Assembly (NCBI GenBank): GCA_965230415.1
Contig: CBDDKZ010000005.1
Coordinates: 5,022,001 to 5,086,000 of the forward strand
Length of the DNA stretch: 64,000 nt
Direction: 5' to 3'
DNA from: CBDDKZ01 sp965230415
Lineage (GTDB): Bacteria > Bacteroidota > Bacteroidia > Cytophagales > JAAEPT01
Both the position numbers and the translations under genes were made by a program. This document shows, piece by piece, positions 9,703 to 19,300 of this stretch. Numbering within the stretch: the first letter of the stretch is position 1; every line of letters begins with the position of its first letter. The notes beneath the pieces are model-generated. The model made no database searches and was not told where the DNA came from. It saw only the letters and a list, made by a program, of their open reading frames with translations.

Positions 9703-9704
9703 GG
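9675..9704. repeat. Palindromic element family 1
   Basis: Perfect 10-bp inverted repeat CCTCAGAGTC/GACTCTGAGG with a 10-base spacer (CTTGGAAAGT). It lies upstream of menB, so at this site it is not simply a 3' terminator. Confidence 0.85.
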
Positions 9705-9807
9705 AGAATGGAAAGTGACTCTGAAAAGTGTAATAGTTCTTATCTTTAGATTTTAAGAAAGGATTCTCTTTTTCCTTTATCTTTACACTTTTAAAAAATA
9801 CTATTAT

Positions 9808-10650
9808 ATGACGATCGACTGGAAAACAGCCCAAACATTTGATGATATAACTTATAAGAAATTTGACGGTGTGGCACGTATTGCCTTTAACAGACCGGAG
9901 GTACGCAATGCTTTCCGCCCCAAAACAACATCGGAGCTGTATGAAGCTTTTTACGATGCCTATGAAGACCCCGCCGTTGGTGTGGTGCTGCTTTCCGGTG
10001 AAGGACCTTCCCAAAAAGATGGTATATTCTCCTTTTGCAGTGGTGGTGACCAAAAAGCGCGAGGAGAAAAAGGTTATGTCGGTGAAGACGGTCGTCATCG
10101 TCTGAACATATTGGAAGTACAACGCCTCATCCGTTTTATGCCCAAGGTAGTCATTGCTGTAGTACCCGGCTGGGCAGTCGGCGGCGGACATAGCCTCCAT
10201 GTGGTTTGTGACCTTACGCTCGCCAGCAAGGAACACGCTATCTTCAAACAAACAGATGCTGATGTCACAAGTTTCGACGGAGGTTATGGCTCTGCTTACC
10301 TCGCTAAAATGGTTGGCCAGAAGAAAGCTCGTGAGATTTTCTTCCTGGGACGTAACTATTCGGCGCAAGAAGCTTACGAAATGGGTATGGTCAATGCTGT
10401 AATTCCGCACAACGAGCTGGAAGACACCGCTTTTGAATGGGCACAGGAAATACTGGCCAAGTCCCCTACCTCTATTAAAATGTTGAAATTTGCCATGAAC
10501 CTTACTGACGACGGCATGGTAGGTCAGCAGGTGTTTGCCGGTGAAGCTACCAGGCTCGCTTACATGACTGATGAAGCCAAAGAAGGTCGAAATGCTTTTC
10601 TGGAAAAACGTAAGCCTAATTTCAAAGGCATGGATTGGAACCCTTGTTAA
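9808..10650 (+). CDS. menB: 1,4-dihydroxy-2-naphthoyl-CoA synthase
   Basis: A 280-residue crotonase-fold enzyme of menaquinone biosynthesis that cyclises o-succinylbenzoyl-CoA to 1,4-dihydroxy-2-naphthoyl-CoA in the cytoplasm. MenB-specific signatures are present in order: FNRPEVRNAFRP (about 27-38), CSGGDQKARG (about 78-87), VPGWAVGGGHSLHVVCDL (about 119-136), the QTDADVTSFDGGYGSAYLA block and the C-terminal YMTDEAKEGRNAF. Length is normal. It stands alone without other men genes and is flanked by copies of the palindromic element. Menaquinone as respiratory quinone fits the Bacteroidota. Confidence 0.96.
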   Translation: MTIDWKTAQTFDDITYKKFDGVARIAFNRPEVRNAFRPKTTSELYEAFYDAYEDPAVGVVLLSGEGPSQKDGIFSFCSGGDQKARGEKGYVGEDGRHRLNILEVQRLIRFMPKVVIAVVPGWAVGGGHSLHVVCDLTLASKEHAIFKQTDADVTSFDGGYGSAYLAKMVGQKKAREIFFLGRNYSAQEAYEMGMVNAVIPHNELEDTAFEWAQEILAKSPTSIKMLKFAMNLTDDGMVGQQVFAGEATRLAYMTDEAKEGRNAFLEKRKPNFKGMDWNPC

Positions 10651-10661
10651 AGGCATTAAAT

Positions 10662-10691
10662 CCTCAGAGTCACTAGAAATTGACTCTGAGG
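10662..10691. repeat. Palindromic element family 1
   Basis: Perfect CCTCAGAGTC/GACTCTGAGG palindrome with a 10-base spacer (ACTAGAAATT), 11 bp after the menB stop. Here it could also act in transcript termination or mRNA 3'-end protection, although no T-tract follows on the plus strand. Confidence 0.85.
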
Positions 10692-10694
10692 TGT

Positions 10695-10734
10695 ATAAAA
10701 AATGAGCATGAAGACAACAACCCTCATGCTCATT
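10695..10734 (-). terminator. Intrinsic terminator of the T9SS gene at 10790-12466
   Basis: AATGAGCATGA (10701-10711) and TCATGCTCATT (10724-10734) form a perfect 11-bp stem with a 12-base loop. Read on the minus strand the stem is followed by TTTTTTATA, so it ends the leftward transcript between the convergent genes. Confidence 0.75.
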
Positions 10735-10789
10735 TCCCATTACCTCTATCAAAGTCACTTGCAGAGGACGATGATTACTGAATACCTTT

Positions 10790-12466
10790 TTATTGAATGA
10801 AAATCTTTTCTATATGTAATAGCTCGCCTCGTGTATCTACCAGGCGAAGCATATACATACCCGCTTCGTGATCGCTTAAGTCGATAGACATGTTATTCCC
10901 TGAAAGTGCTGTTTCATGAACCAAAGCTCCTTTTACATCATACACTTGCACGGAATAACCTTCAAATCCGTCGGCAACAGGTACATGCAGCTCAAACAAA
11001 CCATCGGAAATGGTAGGGGAAATAAGCGATTCCAGTTCCTCATTAAAAATGCCTGTTGATTTTAGGCTCAAACCGGAGCTATGTCCCTTCGCACCACACT
11101 CCCGGTAACGTGTTTTAGCTTCGTTAACCACCATTTGTGCACGTTCCGTAGTTTCCATCTTCTTCTCTCTGATTTTGAATTCTTCGCGGCGCGCTTCCAC
11201 CCGGTAGCTTTCAAACTTTAATTCGCGTGCACAATCGCTATTTGTTACGGCAATTGGCACTTCTAGTGAAGCTAGCCATAGATCACCATGCTTATCGTAA
11301 GGATCATACTGTGTGGCACCCTTTGCCAAAACAGCACGGTCGTTAATGGTGCTGATAATACCTCTCGAAGTATTAAAATTACGCACATTGAAAATGATGG
11401 AATTTAAAAGCTGTCCGTATTTGTCCAACTCCATTACTCCCGGAAAAGGCCTACTTTTTGATTCAAAGTCAAAACCGGCATACAGATTCCCTGTTCTGTT
11501 CGCTGTTAAGCCCGTAGGCCGAAGGTTCATGCCTTTCAGATCGTAAACTGTGACAAATGGTGCCACCGGCTTCAAGTTATGATCAAACTGAAGTAAAAAG
11601 CCCTTGTTAGTGGTTTCCAGCGATGAACCTATCACATAAAAGTGATCGTGTGCCATCACTATATCTACAGGATCTGGTAGGTCTATTCCCTCAATATTAC
11701 TCACTTTCACAGCATTTACTACCATTCCACTTGATGCATCTACACTTGTGATGATGATGCCCTGATCTTTTACATCGCTATAGTACCTGCAAACCACTAT
11801 GATGAGCTGATGTTTCTCATCGTACACGAGGTCTTTACTAATAATTGAAGACTCATGTACCACATCCTCATAACGCATTTCCCAAATTGGGTTTCCGGCA
11901 TGATCCAGGCGACAAAGAAACGCATTGCTCGGGCCGGTAATTATAATATCATTCTCATAATGACTGGCAAGCACAAAGTATGTTTTTTCTCTTTCGTCCT
12001 TCACAAAAGAACACCCTTCCAGGTAATAACTGGAACTACCCAGGGTCGTTGCCCAGGCTACATTTCCGGTATTAGGGTCGGTATCATAAAAAACCAAACC
12101 TTCGCTGGGCAAAGCTCCGCTGATGGGATAGGCCCCCAAAGCCGCTAAACGCCTGGAATCACTCACGCTTGTTTGAATTTCCTGTGCTAAGGTCGAAATG
12201 CCATTTACCTGGTATTCGTACCTCCTGCTCACAGGTGCACCAGTATAGGTATCTAACAGCTCGATGGACATGTGTCTGAAGTTGGTATAACCTGTTACTG
12301 AAGTGGCCACGGCAACCACTTCGTCTTTATATACCGCCATAGCAGTATGTTCCTCGTTAAAATAGAATTTTGTCGATAAGTCGTAGGTGTTACTAAAAAG
12401 TTGTGATTTGGCGCTATGTGAAAACCCCACAGCGGCTAAAATTAAAATTAAGGTAAATTTTTTCAT
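10790..12466 (-). CDS. Secreted protein with T9SS type A sorting domain
   Basis: A 558-residue exported protein. It has a typical signal peptide (KKFTLILILAAVGFSHSAKSQ). The central ~380 residues contain repeated beta-strand units with aromatic/Gly turns, resembling a beta-propeller of the kind found in Bacteroidota surface proteins, but no named domain is certain. A charged helical stretch near 425-455 is followed by a ~75-residue C-terminal sorting domain (YSVQVYDVKGALVHE ... HEAGMYMLRL), the signal for T9SS export and surface attachment. The gene is monocistronic with its own terminator. Function beyond secretion is unknown. Confidence 0.8.
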   Translation of the reverse strand: MKKFTLILILAAVGFSHSAKSQLFSNTYDLSTKFYFNEEHTAMAVYKDEVVAVATSVTGYTNFRHMSIELLDTYTGAPVSRRYEYQVNGISTLAQEIQTSVSDSRRLAALGAYPISGALPSEGLVFYDTDPNTGNVAWATTLGSSSYYLEGCSFVKDEREKTYFVLASHYENDIIITGPSNAFLCRLDHAGNPIWEMRYEDVVHESSIISKDLVYDEKHQLIIVVCRYYSDVKDQGIIITSVDASSGMVVNAVKVSNIEGIDLPDPVDIVMAHDHFYVIGSSLETTNKGFLLQFDHNLKPVAPFVTVYDLKGMNLRPTGLTANRTGNLYAGFDFESKSRPFPGVMELDKYGQLLNSIIFNVRNFNTSRGIISTINDRAVLAKGATQYDPYDKHGDLWLASLEVPIAVTNSDCARELKFESYRVEARREEFKIREKKMETTERAQMVVNEAKTRYRECGAKGHSSGLSLKSTGIFNEELESLISPTISDGLFELHVPVADGFEGYSVQVYDVKGALVHETALSGNNMSIDLSDHEAGMYMLRLVDTRGELLHIEKIFIQ

Positions 12467-12607
12467 AGTTTGACATTACTTGGTTATTAAGTTCTGCCAA
12501 AATAGAGGCTATTTTACTGATTATAAAGTGCCTTGTGACGGACGGCCTATAAGCTGTGACTAAATTCGGATTTTAGTGTTTGAGCTAAGGAAAAACGAAG
12601 CCCACGA

Positions 12608-12635
12608 TACTGGTCTTGACATCCTGCTAAGCCCC
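12608..12635 (+). repeat. Palindromic element family 2, degenerate copy
   Basis: TACTGGTCTTGACATCCTGC followed by TAAGCCCC aligns with the intact element at 48483-48510 with a handful of changes. It sits between the T9SS gene promoter and the HNH gene end. Confidence 0.6.
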
Positions 12636-12654
12636 ATAAAAACGGAAATTGATT

Positions 12655-12684
12655 CCTCAGAGTCCTCGATGAGTGACTCTGAGG
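12655..12684. repeat. Palindromic element family 1
   Basis: Perfect CCTCAGAGTC/GACTCTGAGG palindrome, 10-base spacer (CTCGATGAGT), just downstream of the HNH-type gene (20 bp from its stop). Fourth copy of the family in 4 kb. Confidence 0.85.
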
Positions 12685-12703
12685 GAACAAAATGCCTTAT
12701 TTG

Positions 12704-13549
12704 CTATATACCTTGTTGTTTGCTGTTATTAGTCGTTTTTATAAGAGAGTCGTAATATTTGATTTGATTTTCCAGTGTTTCCATTCCCTGCTTATCTATC
12801 AAATTGAACCAATTCTCATCTTCACTAATCTCAGGAAGCTCATCAAAAGGCAGAAAAGTTAAATCTTCTTTTTGGTTTGTAAAGCCGTCATGCATGGTTA
12901 AATAATTATTCTGTGAATAAACCCATACAATTGATAACCAATTATATGTTGTCATTCCTGCAAAGTAGACAATTTCATGGTCTTTAGTTTCTCGAACTAC
13001 CGTTTCACTATTAGACATAAACTTTAGTCCACTGCCGTTATTTCTTTTTATTAGTATATCGAGGTGGTTGAATCCTTCCTTAACTATGAATTTAATTTGA
13101 AATGAGTTGGTGTTAGCGTCTCTTGCTATAAGATTGGAAAGATTTGATATGTCATTTTCCTGTTCACTTGTTATTACTTTACAGCCTGCATGTTTAGCCA
13201 TATACTTGAGTAAATTCCTTTTTTGTTCAATCCAATTATATTTATATACCTGTTCAAAATCAATTAAACGCGCTGCTTTAAGGTTCTCGTAATTTCCCTG
13301 TGACCAATTTATAAGTTTATCAAAAGCATTGTCGTGTGGGGAAGTTCTCGTGTTGTTACAGTCTTGACAAATAACTTTAGGGAATTTCACCTTTTTATTA
13401 TTGGGACCTTCAAGCCTTAGTTCTTTTGAGTTGTTACCATAAGCGATTTCTTCAGAAAACTGTTTACCGTACATTCGCTTTAACTGAGAAGATTTAAACT
13501 TATGTTCTCCCGAGTCAGCCATATTTTCTTTACAAATCCAACAGAGCAT
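12704..13549 (-). CDS. HNH-endonuclease-like zinc-binding protein
   Basis: About 281 residues from the start chosen at ATG 13549, where the protein begins directly with MLCWICKENM; an upstream ATG at 13606 would add 19 poorly conserved residues. Zinc-binding pairs C3xxC6 and C61xxC64, H16 and the CNNTRTSPHDNAFDKLI segment resemble HNH-type nucleases in which the metal-binding core is spread over two knuckles. The remaining ~200 residues match nothing I know. It stands alone, without a methylase or partner, so an orphan defence or mobile-element nuclease is one possibility; a non-nuclease zinc protein is another. Confidence 0.6.
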   Translation of the reverse strand: MLCWICKENMADSGEHKFKSSQLKRMYGKQFSEEIAYGNNSKELRLEGPNNKKVKFPKVICQDCNNTRTSPHDNAFDKLINWSQGNYENLKAARLIDFEQVYKYNWIEQKRNLLKYMAKHAGCKVITSEQENDISNLSNLIARDANTNSFQIKFIVKEGFNHLDILIKRNNGSGLKFMSNSETVVRETKDHEIVYFAGMTTYNWLSIVWVYSQNNYLTMHDGFTNQKEDLTFLPFDELPEISEDENWFNLIDKQGMETLENQIKYYDSLIKTTNNSKQQGI

Positions 13550-13785
13550 TTTATTCTTAATATTTATTCCAATAGCATACAACGTTTGAATAAAGTAGAC
13601 ATGCACTTTATTCCCATTTCACAAACCGTAAAATTATCCGTATAATTCTACGCTTATGTTTTATTTTTCAGTATTGATACTCATAAACGTTAGAATATGT
13701 TACATCTAAGATTTGAATTAGTGGAGTTGCACTATTAGATGAGACGGCAAGCTAAGGAGTAAAAATAAAAATAAACACCTCAAAT

Positions 13786-14631
13786 CTAAACAAACTGCTT
13801 TCTGTACTCACTGGGTGTGCATTCGAAAAAGTTGGTGAATAACTTTGAAAAGTAGCCCAGGTCGTTAAAACCGCAGTCGTATGCGATGTCTGAGATCCTG
13901 TCTTTGGAGGTTTTCAATCGCAAAGACGCTTTTTCCAGGCGTTTGGAATTGACGTATTGAGTCGGGCTGGTTCCAAAAACACTGTTAAACTTACGCTTGA
14001 AGGACGATAAACTCATCCCTGCTAAAAATGCCATATCTTCTTGTTTCAGGTCTTCAAACAAATGTGCATGGATAATCTCCCTGAATTCATAAGCTCCCTT
14101 TTTAAATAAGTCTCAGAGCATCTGACGTACCTCACCAGTCTTATCCGTAACTTCCATTACATGTATGAGTTCTCGAAGTTTGGTGCTGATGAGCTCCTCA
14201 TTTAAGTACTCCGAATTGTTGAGGTAATAGCGTAAACCTGTGGTGAACTGGTCGAATAATTCATGTTTGCCTAACAGCTGTATGCCATTTTTTATTGGTT
14301 CATTATCAGGTTTTAGTATAACGGGTAATTTTTGTTGGTAAACTTTATCCAATACAGAGGGACTTAGCTTAAAAACCAATAACTCATTGTACGCCCCGTT
14401 TTCATTTGCCTGCCAGCTATTCACAAATTTCTCACAACGCATGATGAAGGCATCACCGGGCTTAATGCTCAATACCTGACTGGCGGAATGTAGTCTTGAA
14501 TGTCCGCTACGCACAAATACGATTCGTGCCTCATTTTCTAAAGGCTCACTCGCGAAATAGGGAGGTTTGAAGCGGATGTGCCCTAAGACCACATCATTAC
14601 CGATTTTAAACGTATTGCCTTCAAAGAACAT
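13786..14631 (-). pseudogene. AraC-family regulator interrupted by an in-frame TGA
   Basis: Two open frames, 14631-14113 (172 codons, cupin-like sensor half) and 14061-13786 (AraC double HTH half), lie in the same reading frame. The sequence between them is one continuous frame broken only by a TGA at 14115-14113: ...GEVRQML-stop-DLFKKGAYEFREIIHAHLFEDLKQEDMAFLAGMS. This matches the linker of ExsA-like Bacteroidota AraC regulators, and the joined 281-residue product has family-normal length. The rest shows no decay, so the nonsense mutation is recent, or the base is an error in the sequence. A short HTH-only protein could still be made from an internal start. It lies next to a thioesterase and a divergent RND efflux operon. 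Confidence 0.8.
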
Positions 14632-14647
14632 AAAACATTCTTTAAAA

Positions 14648-15100
14648 TCAGCGCCTACTTTTGTCCGGAAGCCACTCGAAATTAGCGGATTTTGGGAATT
14701 CCTGAAAAACGGCTATAAGCTCATCGGAAGGGACAGTAATTTTTCGGGCTTTTAAGTCCAACCACGACCCGTCTACTGTCACTTTCGCCAAAGGTTCCTT
14801 ATTGTCACTAAAGAACTCAGAGCAAATAGTCCATTTGGTGGTATTCTTACGCATTTTTTCTATCGATACCCTTACATGAATCTGCTGGCTCATATGTATT
14901 TCTCGGTAAAAAAGTGTTTCTTCCCGAAACAACACCGGTCCCAGCTGCTGTTGTACCATTTTGTTGAGAGCTACGCCATAGGCATCGAACAGAGCCACCC
15001 TCGACTGAGCGGCATAGTCGTTGTAAGCAGAATGACGCATATGTCCGTTCATATCCATGTCTGCCCAGCGCACCTCAAACGTTTTAATAAAGTCTGTCAT
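14648..15100 (-). CDS. Acyl-CoA thioesterase of the 4HBT hotdog family
   Basis: About 150 residues from ATG 15100 (MTDFIKTFEVRWADMD); an ATG six codons upstream is less likely. The VRWADMDMNGHMRHSAYNDY block is the 4-hydroxybenzoyl-CoA thioesterase active-site region, with the Asp in the WADMD position. Length and pattern fit the FadM/YbgC-like cytoplasmic thioesterases, which hydrolyse acyl-CoA. It is followed 16 bp downstream by the broken AraC gene on the same strand, suggesting one transcript, and is divergent from the efflux operon. Confidence 0.85.
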   Translation of the reverse strand: MTDFIKTFEVRWADMDMNGHMRHSAYNDYAAQSRVALFDAYGVALNKMVQQQLGPVLFREETLFYREIHMSQQIHVRVSIEKMRKNTTKWTICSEFFSDNKEPLAKVTVDGSWLDLKARKITVPSDELIAVFQEFPKSANFEWLPDKSRR

Positions 15101-15193
15101 AATAAATTGTTGAAACAATTATTTGTAAATATGCATAAAATCGAACATTTTTTTTTCAATTTTGTTCCATAGACTGGTAAAAGATTATATTTC

Positions 15194-16312
15194 ATGAAAA
15201 AGAGGCAAGTTATCATAGTCGGGAGCATCCTCTTGGTTGTTGGTGCGCTAATACTCAATAAACGTATGAGTAAAAAGCCCTCGGAACGCGCCAATCGAAC
15301 GCTCAATAAGGATGAAGCTCCAACGGTAAATGTTACCAAGGTTCAACCCAAATCTATTGAGAATACCATAGACATTAATGGTAAGGTACGTGCCAAAGAC
15401 CGCACGGAGCTTTTTGCCGAGATAAACGGACTCGTACTACCCGGGCAAGCTTTTCGTAAAGGAACCAGTTTTGTTAAAGGACAGTTAATGCTCAACATCG
15501 ACAGTAAAGATCAGGAACTGGCGCTGATCAGTCAGCGGAACGATTTTTTTAACAAACTCACGAGTCTTATGCCCGATCATCAAAGTATGTTTCCTGAAAA
15601 TAATAGTGTTTGGAAAAACTATTTGCTATCCTTCGACACTCAAAAAGCGATCAACGATTTACCGGCAACAAAAACAGACAAAGAGCGATTTTTTATTAGC
15701 TCAAACCAGGTATTTACACAGTACTACAATATCAAAAGTCAGGAAAAACGATTGAGCAAATACCAAATTTACGCCCCCTTTTCGGGCATACTGGCTAAAG
15801 CCAATATTCAAAATGGTTCTTTAGTACGAGCGGGTCAAAACCTGGGAGAACTCATTGGTAAAAACCACTACGAACTTGAAACAGCTGTGAGCATCTACCA
15901 ACTGGAAGAAATAAAGACCAATCAGGAGGTGAGATTGTATGCACCCGCTATTAAAAAGAAGCTCAAGGGTAGGATTAAGCAAATCTCTAATCAGGTTGAT
16001 GAAAGTAGCCAGATGGTTTGGTTTACCATCGAGGTACAGGACAAGCACTTGCTCGACGGTATGTTTTTGGAAGGAAGTATCAAAACCAAGTCTATTGAAA
16101 ATGCTATGGTGGTGGATCGCAGTCTGTTACTGAGTGATGACGAATTATTCGTAGTAGAAAACAAGCACCTGCGTAAGGTAAAAGTACAAGTGATAGATGT
16201 CAAAGATAATCAGGTAATACTCACTGGATTAAAACCTGGTGCGTTGCTGTTAGATGACAGCTCACCATCCTTCTATGAAGGTAAAAAGGTAATAACCGCT
16301 ATAAAAAAATAG
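15194..16312 (+). CDS. RND efflux periplasmic adaptor (membrane fusion protein)
   Basis: A 372-residue adaptor linking the inner-membrane pump to the outer-membrane channel. One N-terminal anchor helix (VIIVGSILLVVGALIL) is followed by the HlyD/AcrA-type half-lipoyl segment (IDINGKVRAKDRTELFAEINGLV), a short coiled-coil hairpin, the second lipoyl half (YQIYAPFSGILAKANIQNGSLVRAGQNLGEL) and the beta-barrel part. It is the first gene of a three-gene operon; its TAG is one base from the next ATG. No metal-binding His-rich tail is present, so a drug/lipid type pump is more likely than a heavy-metal pump. Substrate unknown. Confidence 0.92.
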   Translation: MKKRQVIIVGSILLVVGALILNKRMSKKPSERANRTLNKDEAPTVNVTKVQPKSIENTIDINGKVRAKDRTELFAEINGLVLPGQAFRKGTSFVKGQLMLNIDSKDQELALISQRNDFFNKLTSLMPDHQSMFPENNSVWKNYLLSFDTQKAINDLPATKTDKERFFISSNQVFTQYYNIKSQEKRLSKYQIYAPFSGILAKANIQNGSLVRAGQNLGELIGKNHYELETAVSIYQLEEIKTNQEVRLYAPAIKKKLKGRIKQISNQVDESSQMVWFTIEVQDKHLLDGMFLEGSIKTKSIENAMVVDRSLLLSDDELFVVENKHLRKVKVQVIDVKDNQVILTGLKPGALLLDDSSPSFYEGKKVITAIKK

Positions 16313-16313
16313 T

Positions 16314-19300
16314 ATGCGAAGCCTCATTAGTTACTTCATAAAATACCCCATTATTGCCAATATCTCTATGATCACATTGGCAGTGCTAGGTTGGATAGCG
16401 CTGAGCACAGTTCAATATAATTTCTTTCCCGATTCGCCCGTAGAAATTATTAAAATACAAGCTGCCTACCCAGGAGCTTCACCGCTGGAGGTAGAACAGG
16501 GAATCGTTTACAAAATAGAAGATAACCTAAAGGGAATCAACGGAATAAATAGAATCACCTCAAGTTCTAAAGAAAACGTTGCCGAAATAAATGTAGAGAT
16601 TAGAAAAGGCATGGACCCTGACAATATGCTTCAGGAGGTAAAAAACGCTGTAGACAAAATAAACAGCTTTCCAGTGGATATGGAACCACCTGTAGTGTTT
16701 AAACAGGAACCCGTAGACAAGGCATTAACCTTTGCGCTTAGTGGTGATGTATCTTTGGAAACCCTAAAAAAATATGCCGAGCGCGTAGAGAACGACTTGC
16801 TAAATGATGAAAACATATCATCTATTAATATTTACGGATACCCGGAACAGGAAATCGAAATAAGTCTGGACGAGGAAGCGCTTTTAGCTTATAACCTCAC
16901 CTTTGATGAGCTACAACGCACCATCACACGAGAAAACCTGGATATTACCGGAGGTACTATTAAAACTCCTAAGGAAGAAATCATCATCCGTTCACGCGAA
17001 AAACGCTTCGATCCGCAACAATTCGAAAAACTGGTGGTTCGAAGTGATCAAAACGGACATATCATTTACCTTCGCGACGTAGCAAGCGTGCAATTGAAGT
17101 GGAAAGACGATCCCAATCGCGACTTCTATAATGGCAACCCCGCGGTGGTGCTTGATGTGCAGTCCACACTGGAAGAAGATATATTGAAGACAGCAGATGC
17201 GGTCAAAGTATACCTGGAAGCGTTCAATCAAAAGGATCAATTGGTAAAAGCTTACATTATGGCCGATCGCACCGTACACCTGCAGGAGCGAATCAATTTG
17301 TTGTCAAAGAACGGGCTCACCGGTGCTTTTCTTGTACTGCTGATTCTGGCATTATTTCTGCACTATCGTATTTCTTTTTGGGTAGCCCTGGGTATTCCGG
17401 TATCATTCATGGGTATGTTCATTCTCTTTGCCTGGTATGGCAAAACCATTAATGTCATATCCCTGTTCGGAATGATCATTGTTATTGGCATCTTGGTAGA
17501 TGATGGTGTAGTAATTAGTGAGAACATTTACCGCCGCTACTTAAAAGGAGAAGACCGCGTGAATGCTGCCATCAACGGCACCATGGAAGTACTTCCTTCT
17601 ATCGTCTCCGCCATCTTAACCACTATGGCCATGTTTGCCATATTCTTCTTCCTGGACGGCCGCATTGGCTATTTTTTCAGTGATGTATCTTTCGTAGTGA
17701 TCACTACCCTGGGAATTTCATTAATAGATGCGATTCTGATTCTTCCGGCACATATTGCTCACTCCAAAGCACTCGATCGCAATGCGGAGCCCAACGGCGT
17801 ACAAAAGGCACTCGACGGTGTCATGAATTGGCTTACCTATAAAATCTATGCGCCTGTACTGCGCATTGTCATTAATCACAAAATCACTGCTATTGCAGGC
17901 TCTATTGCGCTGCTCATAGTTTTTATCGGCTTCATCGGTTCGGGTAAGGTAAAAACGACCTTCTTCCCCATCATTGAACGCGATAATGTCAAAATTTACC
18001 TGCAAATGCCACATGGTACGCGTGTTGACATTACCCACAAACACCTCAAATATATCGAAGAACAAATAAAACTGGTAAACGAAGCAAACAAAAAAGATAA
18101 TAATGGAAATGACATTATTTTAAATTACCAGTTAAAGCTCGGCCCGGAAGAAAACCAGGGCTACGTAAATGTCAATTTACAGTCGGGCGAAGAGCGTAAC
18201 AAGAAGTGTGCCCAGGTAGAAAATATGATAGAAGCCAAGGTTGGTAAAATTCCCGGTGCCGAATCACTCACCTTTGGTACAGCCTCCGCCTTTGGTAAGC
18301 CCATAGTAATTGCAGTTACGGGGAACGACCTGGCCGAGTTGAGTGCTGCCTCAGCAGAACTTCAGGAATACCTGTCCAAGAATAAGAACCTCAAGGATGT
18401 TATAGACGACGACCAAATGGGCAAACGCGACCTTGTTATCAAACTCAACGATCAGGCGCGGGCTTTAGGCCTCACCACATCCGACATACTTCGCGAAGTG
18501 CGTAAAGGCTTTTTTGGACTGGAAGCGCAACGTTTACAGATTGGGGCCGACGAGGTACGTGTATGGGTACGTTATAATGAGGGTTTCCGTTCATCCATAA
18601 GCAATCTGGAAAATATGCGCATACGCTTAGCGGGCAACCAATACAAACTGAAAGAGTTGATTCAATTTAAAACGGAACGCGGGCCTATCGCTATCAAGCA
18701 TATCAATCGCATGCGTTCCATCACCATAGAATGTGACCTTTCGAATAGAAAAGCTTCGGCTCCCGATGAGTTGGCAATTATTGAAGAAGACATACTGCCT
18801 GCTATTAAATCACGGCACCCGGGAGTTCTCTTTTCCTTTGAAGGTCAGGTTCGAGAGTCGAACAAAATGCAGTCATCAATGAATAATGCCCTTCCCTACC
18901 TGCTTGTCGGGCTAATTGTAATCATTGCCCTCGTATTTCGTTCTTTTTCCCAAACCCTGGCAGTGCTGCTATTAATTCCCTTTACCTTTTCAGGAGTTAT
19001 ATTTGGACATTTTGTGCACGACAAACAATTAGGGATTTTGTCAGGTATGGGCATCATTGCCTTAATTGGTGTATTGGTTAATGATTCACTGGTATTCGTA
19101 TCAACATTTAACCAAAAAATGCGTGAAGGAATGGGAATAAAACAGGCCATGTACGAAACAGGCACCCAGCGTTTTAAACCCATTATGCTTACCACTATTA
19201 CCACTGTTGCCGGACTGTCGCCATTGATTCTCGAAAAAAGTTTTCAGGCGCAATTCCTTATACCTATGGCCATAGCTTTGGCATACGGACTTGCTTTCGC

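Larger units (their letters stand above)
9415..9807. other. Intergenic region upstream of menB with repeat copy 2
   Basis: This 393-bp gap holds the second ~104-bp direct repeat (9599-9702), an intact palindromic element and an extra half-copy. A TATCTTTA box at 9778-9785, ~23 bp before the menB start, is one base off the Bacteroidota -7 consensus TAnnTTTG and is the best promoter candidate for menB. Confidence 0.45.

Noticed and set aside
9640..10758. Long minus-strand frame (372 codons) opposite menB
   Set aside because: It lies antisense to a clear menB gene, has no recognisable motif, and its composition mirrors the complement of menB codons.
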